Positions 40,283 through 55,626 are shown, counted from the stretch's first letter. The stretch is DNA of 63,513 nucleotides from an uncultured bacterium (GCA_903904875.1 CAIVEC010000025.1:1-63513), one strand, 5' to 3'. The notes: generated by a model from the letters alone, not told the origin. A program made the numbers and translations.

Positions 40283-41428
40283 ATGAAAAAACGATTGTTA
40301 TGAATAGTTATCTGTTCTTGATTGCTAAGTGCTGTATGAGCATTCGATTTTTCCGGTTGCGAAGAAAGAGGCTTCACGGTGACTGCGTATTACTCACCGG
40401 AAAGCGGTCAGGTATTCTATTATAAACCGACATTCCAGGAAGAAGTGACCTTAAATGGCGAATGACATGTCGGCGCTTCAGGCAAAGAAGTGTTCAACGG
40501 CATGCTTGCATGACCTGCGACTTATACTTTCGGATCAATCATTTATTTTCCAGGACTTGGTGTGTGAGAGATCGCTGATAGAGGAGGAGCTATCGTACTT
40601 TCGTGAGAGAGAGGACAAAATTATGATCGTATCGATGTCTGGATGGGAAGAGGAGAGGAAGGACTCATCAGAGCACTCACCTTCGGCAAGAAAAACATGA
40701 CCTGATATTTCTGTGATAGCTCAATAGTCAAGACTTCACCTAAGAATTCACTCATACGATGAAATGTTCCGGTGCTCAAGAATTTTTTCGATGTAGCGAT
40801 ACGGATCCAACAGCTTGATGAAGGAAGAAATGATATCCGGACACGGACACTACAAAAATATTTAGTTAAACTTTGATACTTAAATAAAAAATACCGGAAT
40901 TGAAACTATGAAAGCCATACGAAAAAAGCGCTCTGCAATTACCAAGTCGCGAAAAAAATCATTTCCGCCAAAAGTCCTGACTGCGGAACGTTCGGCAGCA
41001 TGACGAGATATACGATGAAGCTGGATGTACAAAGTAAATGATTATTACCCGCTAATTTGTACGAGATAGGAACATTCGTATCCATCATAGACTTAGCGAA
41101 ATATTACAACGGCAAGCCTTCAACGGTTTCATCAACGGCATCGACTTCGAGCTCGACAAGCATAGTTTCCAAACCGAAGATATTTCTCTTCTACAGAGCG
41201 TACACGAAGTGACAGCAGAGTTCGGAGATAAAGATTCTTCAAAATTTTTTACAGTGACAATGATTGTATAGTTGAAAAGTTGACGGTATATATAGTAAGG
41301 TAACCATGAATTCTGTTTACGACTTCCAGAAAAAATATTCACTGATTTCCGACACCGATCCATTGACCTTGAGAGGATTCCTCGGCCCCAAGACCAGAGC
41401 GAAGATCAACGAATTGAGACAGAAATAA
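40283..41428 (+). CDS. 3D-domain cell-wall protein with two peptidoglycan-binding domains
   Basis: 381 residues with an N-terminal signal peptide (RLLGIVICSGLLSAVGAFDF). Residues about 25-135 form a 3D/RlpA-like double-psi barrel: TAYYSPESG, GEIADRGGAI and RIDVWMGRGEEGL, where the three conserved aspartates give the domain its name. Two PG_binding_1-like domains follow (about 189-245 and 314-381), the second reading IKILQNFLQGQGLYSGKVDGIYS and GPKTRAKINEL. Likely a wall-bound lytic or stabilising protein. TGA is read as glycine at about 17 sites. Confidence 0.75.
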
Positions 41429-41500
41429 TAGTTGACTTTTGATAGGAAATAACAATAGTCGTTACATAAAAAAAAATAGCAAAATAAAAAAAACAAATAT

Positions 41501-42016
41501 ATGATTTACTTAGCAAAAACAGAAAACAAACCGAATGATATCCGGACATTTCTTCGAAAAAAGAAAAGTTGGGAAAGATATTTGGTGCTGGTGATTGCCA
41601 GTACGGAAGACCAGATGCTTATAGGGAAACAGATCACACGTTCCAAACTCGGTGAATATGTGAATTGGCTTCTGGCTACGCCTGACGAACTCAGGGAACT
41701 GATGAAAATCTACAAAAAACGTCAAAAAGAATTCGGTGAACTCTTTCTGATGGAGCTTACCATGACCGGGAATAAGGGTGATATATTCTTATCGGCCCAT
41801 AATTGGCAGATGCTGGGAATCGATCATCCGACAAGGACTGATCCTTTTGATGAGATATTCGCAGAAGTGGTGAATGATATAGTCGACCAGGCACTCTATA
41901 ATTATAACAAGGAATCCAAAATCATAAGAGCAAAATTAGATCAGTTGTTCTGTGACCTTATGGCGACCGGCATGTTTCAGATGCAGCCCGACCCAAAAAA
42001 AGTGATGGGCAATTAA
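41501..42016 (+). CDS. hypothetical protein
   Basis: 171 residues, no TGA, no signal peptide. Contains RTFLRKKKSWERYLVLVIAS, ATPDELRELMKIYKKRQKEF and a C-terminal helical stretch. A terminator follows directly. No recognised family. Confidence 0.6.
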   Translation: MIYLAKTENKPNDIRTFLRKKKSWERYLVLVIASTEDQMLIGKQITRSKLGEYVNWLLATPDELRELMKIYKKRQKEFGELFLMELTMTGNKGDIFLSAHNWQMLGIDHPTRTDPFDEIFAEVVNDIVDQALYNYNKESKIIRAKLDQLFCDLMATGMFQMQPDPKKVMGN

Positions 42017-42021
42017 AGTTT

Positions 42022-42047
42022 ATCCCCGTATTCGGGGATTTTTTTTA
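42022..42047 (+). terminator. intrinsic terminator
   Basis: ATCCCCG-TATT-CGGGGAT and eight T residues. Confidence 0.85.
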
Positions 42048-42094
42048 TCATAATATAAGGATAATTTTCCCTTGCAATCATACTCTGATTTCCT

Positions 42095-42210
42095 ATAACA
42101 TCGACTGAAATACCAAAGACAGTAGGTTGCTTTTAGCATAAAACACCAATTCCTACCTAGGTTCACATACAAACACTATTTTTTGTATAAGAGCCTCGAA
42201 AGAGTCTTTT
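42095..42210 (+). promoter_or_regulatory. ribosomal protein L10 leader
   Basis: The segment AAAGACAGTAGG, a variable hairpin region and TTCCTACCTAGGTT match the L10(L12)4-binding leader found upstream of rplJ in many bacteria. A short hairpin, GAGCCTCGAAAGAGTC, with a T-run follows before rplJ and could act as an attenuator. Confidence 0.6.
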
Positions 42211-42237
42211 TTGATTTAAAATGTAAAAATTCTAGTC

Positions 42238-42933
42238 ATGACAATCACCAAAGCGAAAAAAGATGAGCTCTTAGCAAAATATACCAAAGATCTAAGTGGT
42301 GCAAAAACTGCCGTTATCGTACAACAAAAGGGGATACCGGTAAATATTGCCAATAAGATCAGAATGGAGATCAAAACGAATGACGGAGAGATGAATATCA
42401 TCAAAAAAAGGATTTTCCTCAGAGCGCTCAAAGACGCAGGACTCGAAGATGTCAAAGTAGAGACATTGGAAGGACCGGTATTTGCATTGTATTCGCATGA
42501 AAATGAATTCGGACCGCTCAAAGTCATCAATAAATATCTGAAGGAGTTCAAAAAAGAAAATAAAGGATCAGCATTCTCATTTATAGGATGATGGTTTGAA
42601 AAGAAACGGCAAGGTCATGATTATGTTGATGAACTAGCTAATGTTCCTACAAAAGAAGAATTGATCGCTAAACTTTGCTACTTATTCAACTATCCATTAC
42701 AATCATTCGCTTGCGTTTTGAGCGAGATTGCAAAGAAAAACGGTGGAGTAGAAGAGGTCAAGGAAGCTACAGTCACGCAAGGCGGGGAAAAAAAACCAGA
42801 AGCTAAAGTAGAAGAAGTTAAAGCTGAAGTTAAAACTGAAGAAGTAAAAGAAAAAGTTAAGGAAGCTACAGTCCCACAAAGTGGGGAGCCTAAGTCAGAA
42901 GAGCCAAAAGCCGAAGAAACTCCAGCCGCATAA
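42238..42933 (+). CDS. rplJ: 50S ribosomal protein L10 with acidic tail
   Basis: 231 residues against about 165 normally. The L10 core is clear: KAKKDELLAKYTKDLSGAKT, MNIIKKRIFLRALKDAG, LEGPVFALYSHE. The C-terminal 65 residues are a low-complexity Lys/Glu/Ala tail with a repeated VKEATV-x-Q-x-GE unit, absent from ordinary L10. L10 anchors the L7/L12 stalk; rplL follows 53 bases on. Controlled by the leader upstream. Confidence 0.88.
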
Positions 42934-42986
42934 ATTAGTTATTACCTAGTTGTAATATATTCTTTATATCATAATTGTTTCAAGAG

Positions 42987-43370
42987 ATGGAACTTACAAA
43001 GAATGCACAGAAGATAATGGATCTCGTCAAAGAGATGGGTGCAGTAGAACTAAACCAATTAGTGAAAGGATTGGAAGAAGAATTTGGCGTAAGCGCAGCT
43101 GCTATGGTAGTCGCTGGTGGAGCCGCTGGTTGAGCTGCCGCAGAAACTGGTGGACAAGCAGATGTTGTTAATATCGAATTGACTGATATCGGACAACAGA
43201 AGATCGGAGTTATCAAGGTAGTTAAAGAACTTCTTGGACTCGGACTTAAAGAAGCTAAAGACTTAGTCGAAAAGGCACCTACTATTGTCAAAGAAAAAGT
43301 TAAGTTCGAAGAGGCAGAAGGCATCAAGGCTAAATTGGAAGCTGAAGGAGCAACCGTTTCTTACAAGTAG
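42987..43370 (+). CDS. rplL: 50S ribosomal protein L7/L12
   Basis: 127 residues, normal length. N-terminal dimerisation segment ([32 protein letters not shown]), glycine/alanine hinge ([16 protein letters not shown], one glycine from TGA), and the C-terminal factor-binding domain ([27 protein letters not shown]). Multiple copies form the stalk that recruits translation factors. Confidence 0.95.
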
Positions 43371-43444
43371 AAACTAGGTAAGAACCTGATTTTTCGGGTT
43401 TATACACCCAAGTTCTAACTTTATTTTATCAAACAGCTAAAATT

Positions 43445-44110
43445 ATGAGTATATCTGTAAACGATGTAATCGAGGCACAAGCTCATATTGGTACGCTCAA
43501 GAGCGAAGCTCACCCAAAGACCAACAAATATCGGGCTGGGGTAGTGAACAATATAGCGGTGATCAATCCTGAAATCATCATAGAGCAGATCGAAAACGCA
43601 CGCAAGAAAATTCAGAAAGCCAAAGCTGACGGAAAAGAGATTTTGGTCGTTTCTGAAAAGAAGATGTATGCGGACGAACTTGAAAAGCTCGGTGAAAAGT
43701 ACGGATTCAATTACCTCAATTACAAACTTCCTTCTGGATTTTTGACGAATTTCGATACGCTCAAGAAGAGGATAGAATCTATGAATACCATGGCTCGTTT
43801 TATTGATACGGAAAATTATCTTTCATTGACCAAAAAAGAGCAATTGGTATACAAGAGAAAACTTGTAAGAGTGTTGAAAATCTACAAAGGAGTAAAAAAT
43901 CTTACTAAGAAGCCAGAATTGATAATCGTACTTGACGGTCAGATGATGGATAACTTCATCAATGAAATAACAAAAACTCCTGATATCCAGAATATCATCA
44001 TCGCAGGGACGAATTTCTCTAGACGATGGCCGGAAGATAGTATTATCCTTGCTAATATGTGAAGTCACAAGAGCGTAGATTTTATACTAAACAGCATGTT
44101 TAGTGTTTAG
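43445..44110 (+). CDS. rpsB: 30S ribosomal protein S2
   Basis: 221 residues, a little short for S2. It carries QAHIGTLKSEAHPKTNKYR at the start, INPEIIIEQIENARKKI, then IVVSEKKMYADEL, the loop YKLPSGFLTNFDTLKKRI (family: GGTLTNFxT) and a C-terminal PDIQNIIIAGTNFSRRW. The normally conserved WxxGxLTN is altered. One TGA (44060-44062) near the end. tsf lies downstream after one small gene. Confidence 0.85.
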
Positions 44111-44156
44111 CTAATTTTCACGCAAGAATTGCACAGAGCAATTTATCTTCTCTTCA

Positions 44157-44723
44157 ATGCATATGGAAGAAATATTACAGTCCAGCACAGCTGGACAAAC
44201 CCCAGAAATAGCTACTCCCGTGACTCTTGAACCTTCCAAAGAGGTCTATGTCCCTAGTAGCACAGAGAAAAAGAGAGCAGTGATGATGTATCTCTTGATA
44301 GGAATCATCATCGTAGCATTCAATAATCAGAAAAAAAGCGATTTTGAAAATTTCCACCTCAAACAATCCATAGGATGGTGGGCAGTATTTCTTCTTCTCG
44401 TCGTAGTTACCTCCATATTCATGTTCATTCCGCTGATAAAATATCTTCCTATATTCGTAGTGATCATCATGGTCGCTTTCTTGGTTATCTTTATCAAACG
44501 CGCTCGAGACGGTAAATATACTATCTCTACTCAAAATAAATTGGCGATATTTGTAGGTTTGGGAGAATGGCTTATGACGCTCTTTGAAGTCAAACAAGGA
44601 GAAAAAATCCCGGAAATCCAACCTGAAGTTACACCAGAAATTAAAAAAGCAGAAGAAATCAAACCTGAAGGTATACCAGAAACCAAACCAGAAGAAGAAA
44701 AAACTCCAGATATCAAAAATTAA
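44157..44723 (+). CDS. small membrane protein (DUF4870-like)
   Basis: 188 residues. Membrane segments at AVMMYLLIGIIIVAF, WWAVFLLLVVVTSIFMFIPL and YLPIFVVIIMVAFLVIF surround a FHLKQSIGWW turn, the layout of DUF4870/Tic20-like proteins. The C-terminal 40 residues are a Pro/Glu/Lys repeat (IPEIQPEVTPEIKKAEEIKPE). It sits between rpsB and tsf, not its usual place. Confidence 0.6.
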   Translation: MHMEEILQSSTAGQTPEIATPVTLEPSKEVYVPSSTEKKRAVMMYLLIGIIIVAFNNQKKSDFENFHLKQSIGWWAVFLLLVVVTSIFMFIPLIKYLPIFVVIIMVAFLVIFIKRARDGKYTISTQNKLAIFVGLGEWLMTLFEVKQGEKIPEIQPEVTPEIKKAEEIKPEGIPETKPEEEKTPDIKN

Positions 44724-44769
44724 TATATACTGAATCTATCACATTTATCTTGTATTATCACCATATATC

Positions 44770-45570
44770 ATGTCAAATATCGAATTACTCAAACAATTGA
44801 GAGAGCTGACATTCGCTCCGATCAAGGATTGTAAGGAAGCTTTAGCTGAAGCAGGTGATGACCTAGAGAAAGCACAGGAAATACTCAAGAAGAAAGGTAT
44901 CGCGAAAGCAGGAAGCAGAGCAGAAAGGGAAACTAAAGAATGAATCGTCAAAATCGTGGAAATAAACGAAAAAACAGTCGGACTCAAACTCTTGTGTGAG
45001 ACAGATTTCGTAGCGAAAAACGAAAATTTTCAAGCATTGTTCGATTCCGTTCTCGATAAAATCGCTCAAGGTTCCAAGGAAATCACTGCATTAGAGGATC
45101 TTGATCCTGCAGTAGCGGAAACTGTTGAAAACGAAGTGAAGGAATTCATGGGAAAAACAGGCGAGAATATGAAAATCGGTGGTGTCCTGGTTACCAAAAA
45201 AAAGGCATATATTTATAACCATCCAGGAAACAAAGTCGCTTCACTTATTTTCTTCGAAGGAGGAAATGATGAGATAGCAAAAGAGCTTGCATTGCAGGTG
45301 ACTGCTATGAATCCAACTTTTGTCTCATTCGATCAGGTGGATGCAAACGAAACGGCTAAGATGAAAGAGGAATTCACCGCAGAGCTCAAAACTGCCGGCA
45401 AACCGGAAGCGATGATCGCTCAGATCGTTGATGGTAAAATCAAGAAAGCATTGGCTGATACTGTCCTTCTGGAACAAGAGTATATCAGAGATGGTGCAAA
45501 AAAAGTCAAAGACATATTGCCAGCTGATATGAAAGTCATCGCATTCGTCAGAATGGCTATCGGATCGTAA
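44770..45570 (+). CDS. tsf: elongation factor Ts
   Basis: 266 residues. EF-Ts exchanges GDP for GTP on EF-Tu. Motifs: [20 protein letters not shown] (N-terminal UBA region), [14 protein letters not shown] (the family signature, usually VNCETDFVARN), [15 protein letters not shown] and [14 protein letters not shown]. One TGA (44941) supplies glycine in KEGIVKIVEI. Normal length. Confidence 0.92.
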
Positions 45571-45596
45571 TTTTTACTACCTTACATAAAAGAATA

Positions 45597-46163
45597 ATGC
45601 AAAAGTATGATGTAGTGTTGTTGGTTGACGCATCGTTGTCAGAGACTAACCGCAAAGAAGTGGTTTCTGAATTCGAGAAACTCATCAAAAAGGGTATCGT
45701 CGAACAGGATGATATGGGGCTCCAACAAATGGCGTACAATTTAGGCAATAAGGCTTGAAATGACAAGGCATATGTGTATTCATATTATATTCAGGCAGAA
45801 GCTGAAGATTTAGTTGTAATAAAAAAGAATTTGTTGTATAATAAAGCCATCAAGAGATATTTCATTTTCAAGATGGAGAAGACGGATGAATTTGTAACCT
45901 TTGCAAAAGTAAATGATGAACTCAAAACTATCATAGACACATGGGATCCTAAAAAGCTTTGACAGAAAGTGAACTTTTTTGCAGACAAGAAAAATGCAAA
46001 ATATATCAATCGAAAATCAGTAGCAATGCTCAAAAAATATATCACCAGATTCGGTGATATCAAGCCAAGAGAATATACTCATAATTCAGTATCAACTCAG
46101 AAGAAACTCAAGACAGCAATCCTTAGAGCCAGAGAACTCGGATTCGTAGCGTATAAAAAATAA
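45597..46163 (+). CDS. rpsF-rpsR: fused ribosomal proteins S6 and S18
   Basis: 188 residues in a single frame under table 25. The N-terminal 120 residues are S6 (MQKYDVVLLVDASLSETNRK, KKNLLYNKAIKRYFIFKMEK). The C-terminal 65 are S18 (NFFADKKNAKYINRKSVAML, ITRFGDIKPREYTHNSVSTQ, QKKLKTAILRARELGFVAY). The two parts join at a TGA (45960-45962), which would end S6 in a standard-code genome; S18 would then begin at the GTG at 45969. S6 and S18 form a heterodimer on the 30S platform, so a fusion is structurally plausible. Genes encoding them as one protein are unusual. Confidence 0.85.
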
Positions 46164-46273
46164 TAATTCTAAGTTTTAAGTGCTAAGTTTTAAATAAAAA
46201 GAATACCATAACTTAACACTTAACATTTAGCACTTAGCATAAGTTGAAATTTATACCTTAACAATATAAGAAA
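46164..46273. repeat. quasi-repeat intergenic element upstream of rpmH
   Basis: Left arm TTCTAAGTTTTAAGTGCTAA, short centre, and right arm ACTTAACACTTAACATTTAG, which is its approximate complement. The twin is at 54947, and half-elements are at 62142. Confidence 0.5.
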
Positions 46274-46429
46274 ATGGCTAGTAAATTAAGAAGGGTGAGA
46301 AAATATTCTCGAACCAAAAGAATAACTAAACATGGATTCAGGGAAAGGATGGAGACTGCATGATGAAGAGCATTGCTGAGCAGAAGAAGAAGAAAGGGAA
46401 GAAAACAATTAGCTGTTCAAAGACCGTAA
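46274..46429 (+). CDS. rpmH: 50S ribosomal protein L34
   Basis: 51 residues. The family core is KHGFRERMETAGGRALLSRRRRKGRKQL (GFRxRM...GGRxxLxxRRxKGRxxL). Both glycines of AGGR are TGA, so with the standard code the gene would be split and easily missed. Here it lies before rpoB rather than near the origin region. Confidence 0.92.
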
Positions 46430-46470
46430 GCCGGTTTTTGAATGTTTTTGTTTTAAATGTGAATTTTTTT

Positions 46471-46499
46471 TTGACTATCCCACGCATAGATCATATTCA
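46471..46499 (+). promoter_or_regulatory. rpoB promoter
   Basis: TTGACT, 17-base spacer, TATTCA, 30 bases before the rpoB ATG. Confidence 0.55.
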
Positions 46500-46528
46500 T
46501 TGTTTATTTTCTTATCACAGATACCCCT

Positions 46529-50320
<3,792 letters not shown>

Positions 50321-50437
50321 TTAAATAAATTGGGAGCAGGGAGCAGGTTTCAGGAAACAAAAGACAATAACCTGTAACCTTCAACTTGTAACCTGTAACC
50401 GAGTTTAGTCATTTATTTTCTTACTAAGGATTTTAGT
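50321..50437. repeat. slipped intergenic repeat between rpoB and rpoC
   Basis: GGGAGCAGGGAGCAGG, then AACCTGTAACCTTCAACTTG and TAACCTGTAACC. Same family as 38008-38102. Confidence 0.5.
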
Positions 50438-53400
50438 ATGAACAAAACAAGATTTGAAGGATTGATTGTAAGACTCGCTTCTGTGGAAGATATAGAAAAA
50501 TGGTCACATGGAGTAGTGGATAATCCAGATACGGTCAATTATAGGACAGGAAAACCTAAACAAGGAGGGTTATTTTGCGAATCTATTTTCTGACCGGTAA
50601 AAAACTACGAATGTAGCTGCGGAAAGTACAAGTGAGTGAGATATAAGGGAATCGTCTGTGAAAGATGTTGAGTGGAAGTGACAACTTCTAGAGTCAGAAG
50701 ATCAAGAATGTGACATATTGAATTAGCAGTTCCCGTACTTCATGCATGGTACAAGGCAAGTCCGTCAGGATGAGTGAACCAATTGCTCGGCCTTTCTTCC
50801 AATGAAATCGACAAGATATTGAGTTTCGTAAAATATGTCATGGTCCAGAAAATCGATAAGGACTTTGAAAAGAAGGTCAAAGAAAAGATCAAAGAAGATT
50901 TTGACGCTAAGATCAAGGAACTTGAACAATTGTACAAGGATGAAGTAGCAAAAGAAAAAGAGAATCCAAAGAAGATGAAGGAATTGGAAAAATTATTTAA
51001 TGATAATAAAGATTCTCTAGAAAAAGAATTCAATAGAATCAAATCCATCATTTCTGACTTGCAAGTCGGATCAACCATCTTCGAAAACGATTTCAGGAAT
51101 ATTTTTGCGAGATTTTCCAATATGATTGTGTTCCAATCAGGTCCTGAAGCTATTTTGAGAATGTTACAGCAAATCGATGTAGAAAAGGATATCAAGAAAA
51201 CCATCCAGACATTCAAAAATACGAAATCAGAGGAACAGAGGAAAAAGCTTATTTCATTGATCAAATTGCTGATCAACCTGCATGTCTCTGGAGTGAAACC
51301 GGAGAATATGGTCATCAGGAAATTACCCGTCATTCCGCCTGATCTCAGACCAGTAGTGCAATTAGAATGAGGAAAATTCGCATCATCGGACGTTAATCTG
51401 TTCTACAGACGCGTACTGATGAGAAATATCAGATTGAAAAAAATGATCCAAGTGGGAATGCCTGATGTTGTCAAGAAAAACGAGATCAGACTCTTGCAGG
51501 AATCAGTGAACAATCTTCTCGTAGGAGAAAAAGCCGGCGCTGCCGGAAGCAGCGGTGCAGGTATCAAAGTTTTCAAATCATTGTCAGATATGCTTTCCGG
51601 TAAAGAGGGTATCTTCAGAAAGAACTTGCTCGGAAAGAGAGTGGATTACTCAGGAAGATCAATCATCACGGTAGGTCCTGAGCTTAAACTTGACGAATGC
51701 GGATTGCCGATTTATATCGCGGTCAAAATGTTCACACCGTTTATCATCGGAAAACTCATCGAGAAAAAAATCGTATATACGCCTAAACAAGCTGAAAAGC
51801 TTATCAAGGAAGAATCGCCGTTAGCATTAAAATTCCTCGAAGAAGTAATCAAGGACAAATGGGTGCTGCTTAATCGTGCGCCGACATTGCATAGACTTTC
51901 TATCGAAGCGTTCAAGATCATTCTGATGCCTGGAAAGACGATAAGAATCCATCCATTGGTGTGTCCTTCATTCAACGCCGATTTCGATGGAGATCAGATG
52001 GCAATCCATTTGCCGATTTCCGATGAAGCACAAAAAGAAGCGAGAGAGCTTATTGCAGCTGATAAGAACATCTTGAAGCCGTGATCATGAGAACCGACTA
52101 TCGCGCACTCACAAGATATGGTGCTCGGTGTATATTATTTGACGGATTTTTACGATCCAAGGACTCCGAAATTTACGACAGAAGAAGAATGGACAAAAAA
52201 ACCGATAAAAGGAATATTTCCTGATATAGAGACCGTACTCAATAGTTACGCTAACGGAGAGATTTTCGTAAAAGATAAGATTATCCTGAATTATAATAAG
52301 GAACCGATCGAGACCATGGTAGGAAGAGTGATTTTTAATTCCGTATTACCTGAAAAGATCAGATTCATCAATAATAAACTCAAAAATAAGGATCTCAAAA
52401 AATTATTGAGCAGGATCTTCGATGAATATGATATGCAGACGACAGTATACGTAGCTGATGATATCAAGGATCTTGGATTCAAATATGCGACCTTGGGAGC
52501 AACTTCAGTCAATATCCTTGATATGAAGGTGCCGAAAGAAAAAGAAGAAGAACTTAAAAATGGAGATAATAAAGCGAACGAAGTCTATAAATATTTTTTC
52601 AAATGATTCTTTTCTGAAGAAGAGAAACACAGGTTTATCGTCAAAATATGGACTGATATCAAGAAAAAAATTGAAGAAAGTTTGAAATGAATCACCACAC
52701 CAGGACAAGATCTCTATACGATGGTGGATTCATGAGCGAGAGGTTCACAGACACATATGACGCAGATTGCAGGTATGAAAGGTCTGGTTGTCAATCCAAA
52801 AGGGGAGATTATCGAACTTCCGATCAAAAATTCATATGTAGAGGGACTCAGACCTATCGAATACTTCATCTCTGCGCATGCATGAAGAAAAGGAAAAGCT
52901 GATACGGCCTTGAGAACTGCAGAATCAGGATATCTTACGAGAAAACTGTGTGATGCATCACAGGAAGTGATCATCAGAGAACATGATTGTGGAACAGATA
53001 AATACGTCACTTACACTAAACAGGAATCTGAACTCAAAGGAGATAATTTTTACAATATCATCAGCGGTAGGATACTTGCTGAAGATATCCTTGATAAGAA
53101 AAAGAATGTCATCTTGAGTAAGGATGATCTATTGGATAAAGAAAACGTACAACTCATCCAAGAGATGAATATAGAAGAAATAAAAGTAAGGACTCCGCTT
53201 ATTTGTCATAGCATCAGCGGAATCTGTCAGAAATGTTATGGAACCGATCTTTCCACGAGAAGGATGGTGGAAATAGGAGTGCCGGTAGGAATCATCGCTG
53301 CGCAATCCATCGGAGAACCGTCAACACAGTTGACCTTGAGTACTTTCCATGAAGGATGAGTCGCAAAATGAGGAGATGCTACAACGCTAGGTATCGATAG

Positions 53401-54259
53401 GGTAAAACAATTATTTGAAGTAAGAGATCCGAAAACGCCTGCAATCATTGCACCGTTTGACGGAAAAGTTTCTTTCTATGAAGCGAATAAAGTAAGATAT
53501 GTGAAAGTGGTTTCTGAATATCAGAAAAAGACCTACCTGCTCAAGAGCTGATACAAGGTGGATGTTAAAAAATGAGAAGAACTCAAAAAATGATGAGTCT
53601 TTGCATCCAAAGGGAAAAGCAAGCTCAAAATCAAAGAAGCTGGAAAAGTGTTAGAGATCAAAGCGGATCATATCATACTCGGAATCCAGGAAGAATATAT
53701 CAAATCTTTGACATGACTCAACGCTATCAAAAAAGACGGAGAAGAGGTGTTCAAGGGAGAAATACTTACCAACGGCGCATTAGCTATCAAGGAATATAAG
53801 GATATCGTAGGCGATCTTGAAGCGCAGAAATATATCATCAAGGAAATCAAGAAAGTATATGGATCTCAAGGACAGGACCTTAATGACAAGCATATCGAAG
53901 TGGTCGTGAAACAATTATTCTCCAAAGTCTTTATCGAAGATTCTGGAAATAGCAGTTTCATCCCGGGAACCTATGCTAAATACGAAGAATTTATCAAAAT
54001 AAACAAAGAACTAGAGGCTGAAGGAAGAAAAGCAGCGAAGGGAAGAAGATTGGCTCTCGGATTGACCAGTATCGCCAAAGAAACCGATTCATGGCTCTCT
54101 GCTGCATCATTTCAGGAAACTATCAGAGTTATGGTAGCTTCATCTCTCAAGGGATCTATCGATAAGCTAGCTGATCTTAAATCAAACGTCATCATCGGAA
54201 GACTCTTGCCAGTAGGTGAAATTTACAGAAAAAGTCATGGAATAGATATCCAAGAATAG
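50438..54259 (+). CDS. rpoC: RNA polymerase subunit beta prime
   Basis: 1273 residues. N-terminal zinc site [20 protein letters not shown] (about 59-78), a long coiled clamp ([20 protein letters not shown]), [20 protein letters not shown], the catalytic loop [14 protein letters not shown] (about 513-526), the second zinc site [14 protein letters not shown] and the trigger-loop region [20 protein letters not shown]. It ends at TAG 54257-54259 after [23 protein letters not shown] codons fill many glycines. Confidence 0.95.
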
Positions 54260-54404
54260 TTCTCGACCGCCAATTCCGTAGTATACGGATTGGATGTGAG
54301 AGAAATACTTACCAAAAGTAATGCTTGAAAACACTATCCAAATCGCTATACAAAAGCACACTGAATTTAAAAATATTTTTTTTAGTTGTTAGTTATGTTT
54401 TACA

Positions 54405-54677
54405 ATGGCACACAAAAAGGCCGGAGGATCGGCAAAAAACCTTAGAGATTCGAAACCAAAGTATCGTTGAGTGAAGGTTTTCGGAGGACAGAAAGCTGTC
54501 GCAGGCAATATCATCATCAGACAGAAATGATCTAAATATGAATGAGGAAAAAATACCTATACCGGTAGCGATTTCACCATTCACGCAAAAGTAGATGGTA
54601 CCGTCGTTTTCAAACAGAAGAAAGTAGGAAGATTCGACGGAAGGAAATATCTCAAGACCATAGTGGATATTAAGTAA
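54405..54677 (+). CDS. rpmA: 50S ribosomal protein L27
   Basis: 90 residues, normal. [29 protein letters not shown] opens the typical L27 sequence, followed by AGNIIIRQKGSKYEGGKNTY and a beta-barrel end. TGA at 54465, 54528 and 54543 gives conserved glycines. The N-terminus starts directly at A-H-K-K, with no cleavable extension. Confidence 0.95.
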
Positions 54678-54715
54678 TATCGTACAAGCTATTTTAACAT
54701 TATAATCGGATACTA

Positions 54716-54946
54716 ATGACAATCGGACCAAAAAAGAAGATTTCCCAAGCGAAAGGACGCCAGAGGCATTCTACCCGGGAAGGATTAAATATCAAAAGGA
54801 TGGTGGACACCTACCAGATCGGCATATGCAAGAACTGCGGAGCTAAGAAGCTTTCTCACAGGGTTTGTCCTGTTTGCGGATATTACAAAGGGAAACAAAT
54901 ATTGACGATCAAAAGCAAAAGCAAAGAGAAAGTAGTGGATGCATAG
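54716..54946 (+). CDS. rpmF: 50S ribosomal protein L32
   Basis: 76 residues. The zinc ribbon [18 protein letters not shown] and its following YYKGKQIL are intact, and [18 protein letters not shown] matches the L32 N-terminus. Short basic tail. Confidence 0.9.
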   Translation: MTIGPKKKISQAKGRQRHSTREGLNIKRMVDTYQIGICKNCGAKKLSHRVCPVCGYYKGKQILTIKSKSKEKVVDA

Positions 54947-55077
54947 ACCATAATGCTAAGTGTTAAATGCTAAGTGCTAAATATTGAAAAAATAAAATAC
55001 CAATACTTAAAACTTAGAACTTAAAATTTAGCATTCGAATGAAATGAAGTCGATCTTTAGTTCCTTTACCCTCCCAC
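54947..55077. repeat. quasi-repeat intergenic element upstream of nusB
   Basis: Left arm CTAAGTGTTAAATGCTAAGT, centre ATTGAAAAAATAAAATACC, right arm CTTAAAACTTAGAACTTAAA. Same plan as at 46164. Confidence 0.5.
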
Positions 55078-55626
55078 ATGAATATAAAACAGAGAATCAA
55101 TGCGAGAAAAATAGTACTTTCCTATTTGTATCAGCATTGTTTTTTTGTTAATCTGCTTTTGCAGGATAAGGTGCTTACGGAATCGTTGTTCATCGATTAT
55201 ATATTCAAGACGGATACCGGGATGTATGATGAGGAAAAGGAAAAACTCAAAGAACAGATAAAAACTCATTTGACGATATATACACTAGAAGATTTCAAAG
55301 AATTTGTTGACTGTTTCTTCGATGAACGATTGACTGAGGATATCGATTTTGATTACATTTCTAAAGTTGGAATTCATTTCACAAAATATATCGATGAAAT
55401 ACTCCAGAAGGTGAATAGCTACGCACAGACCTTCGAATACAGACAGATGGATCCCTTGGATCAAGCTATATTCTTATTAGGCTACACCGAACGGAAAGAA
55501 TTGGATACTCCGAAGGAAGTATTGCTGAATGAAATGATAGAGCTTGCGAAGCGCTATTCAGACGAATGAGCACCTAAGCTTATCAACGGCATCATGCATA
55601 AAATAATCAACGACGAAGTAAAATAA
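55078..55626 (+). CDS. nusB: transcription antitermination protein NusB
   Basis: 182 residues. N-terminal RINARKIVLSYLYQHCF and the conserved C-terminal half: FEYRQMDPLDQAIFLLGYTE, RKELDTPKEVLLNEMIELAKRYSDEGAPKLINGIM, both diagnostic for NusB. The central insertion (about 45-95) is longer than usual. TGA at 55567 gives the glycine of SDEGAPK. NusB acts with S10 in rRNA antitermination. Confidence 0.9.
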
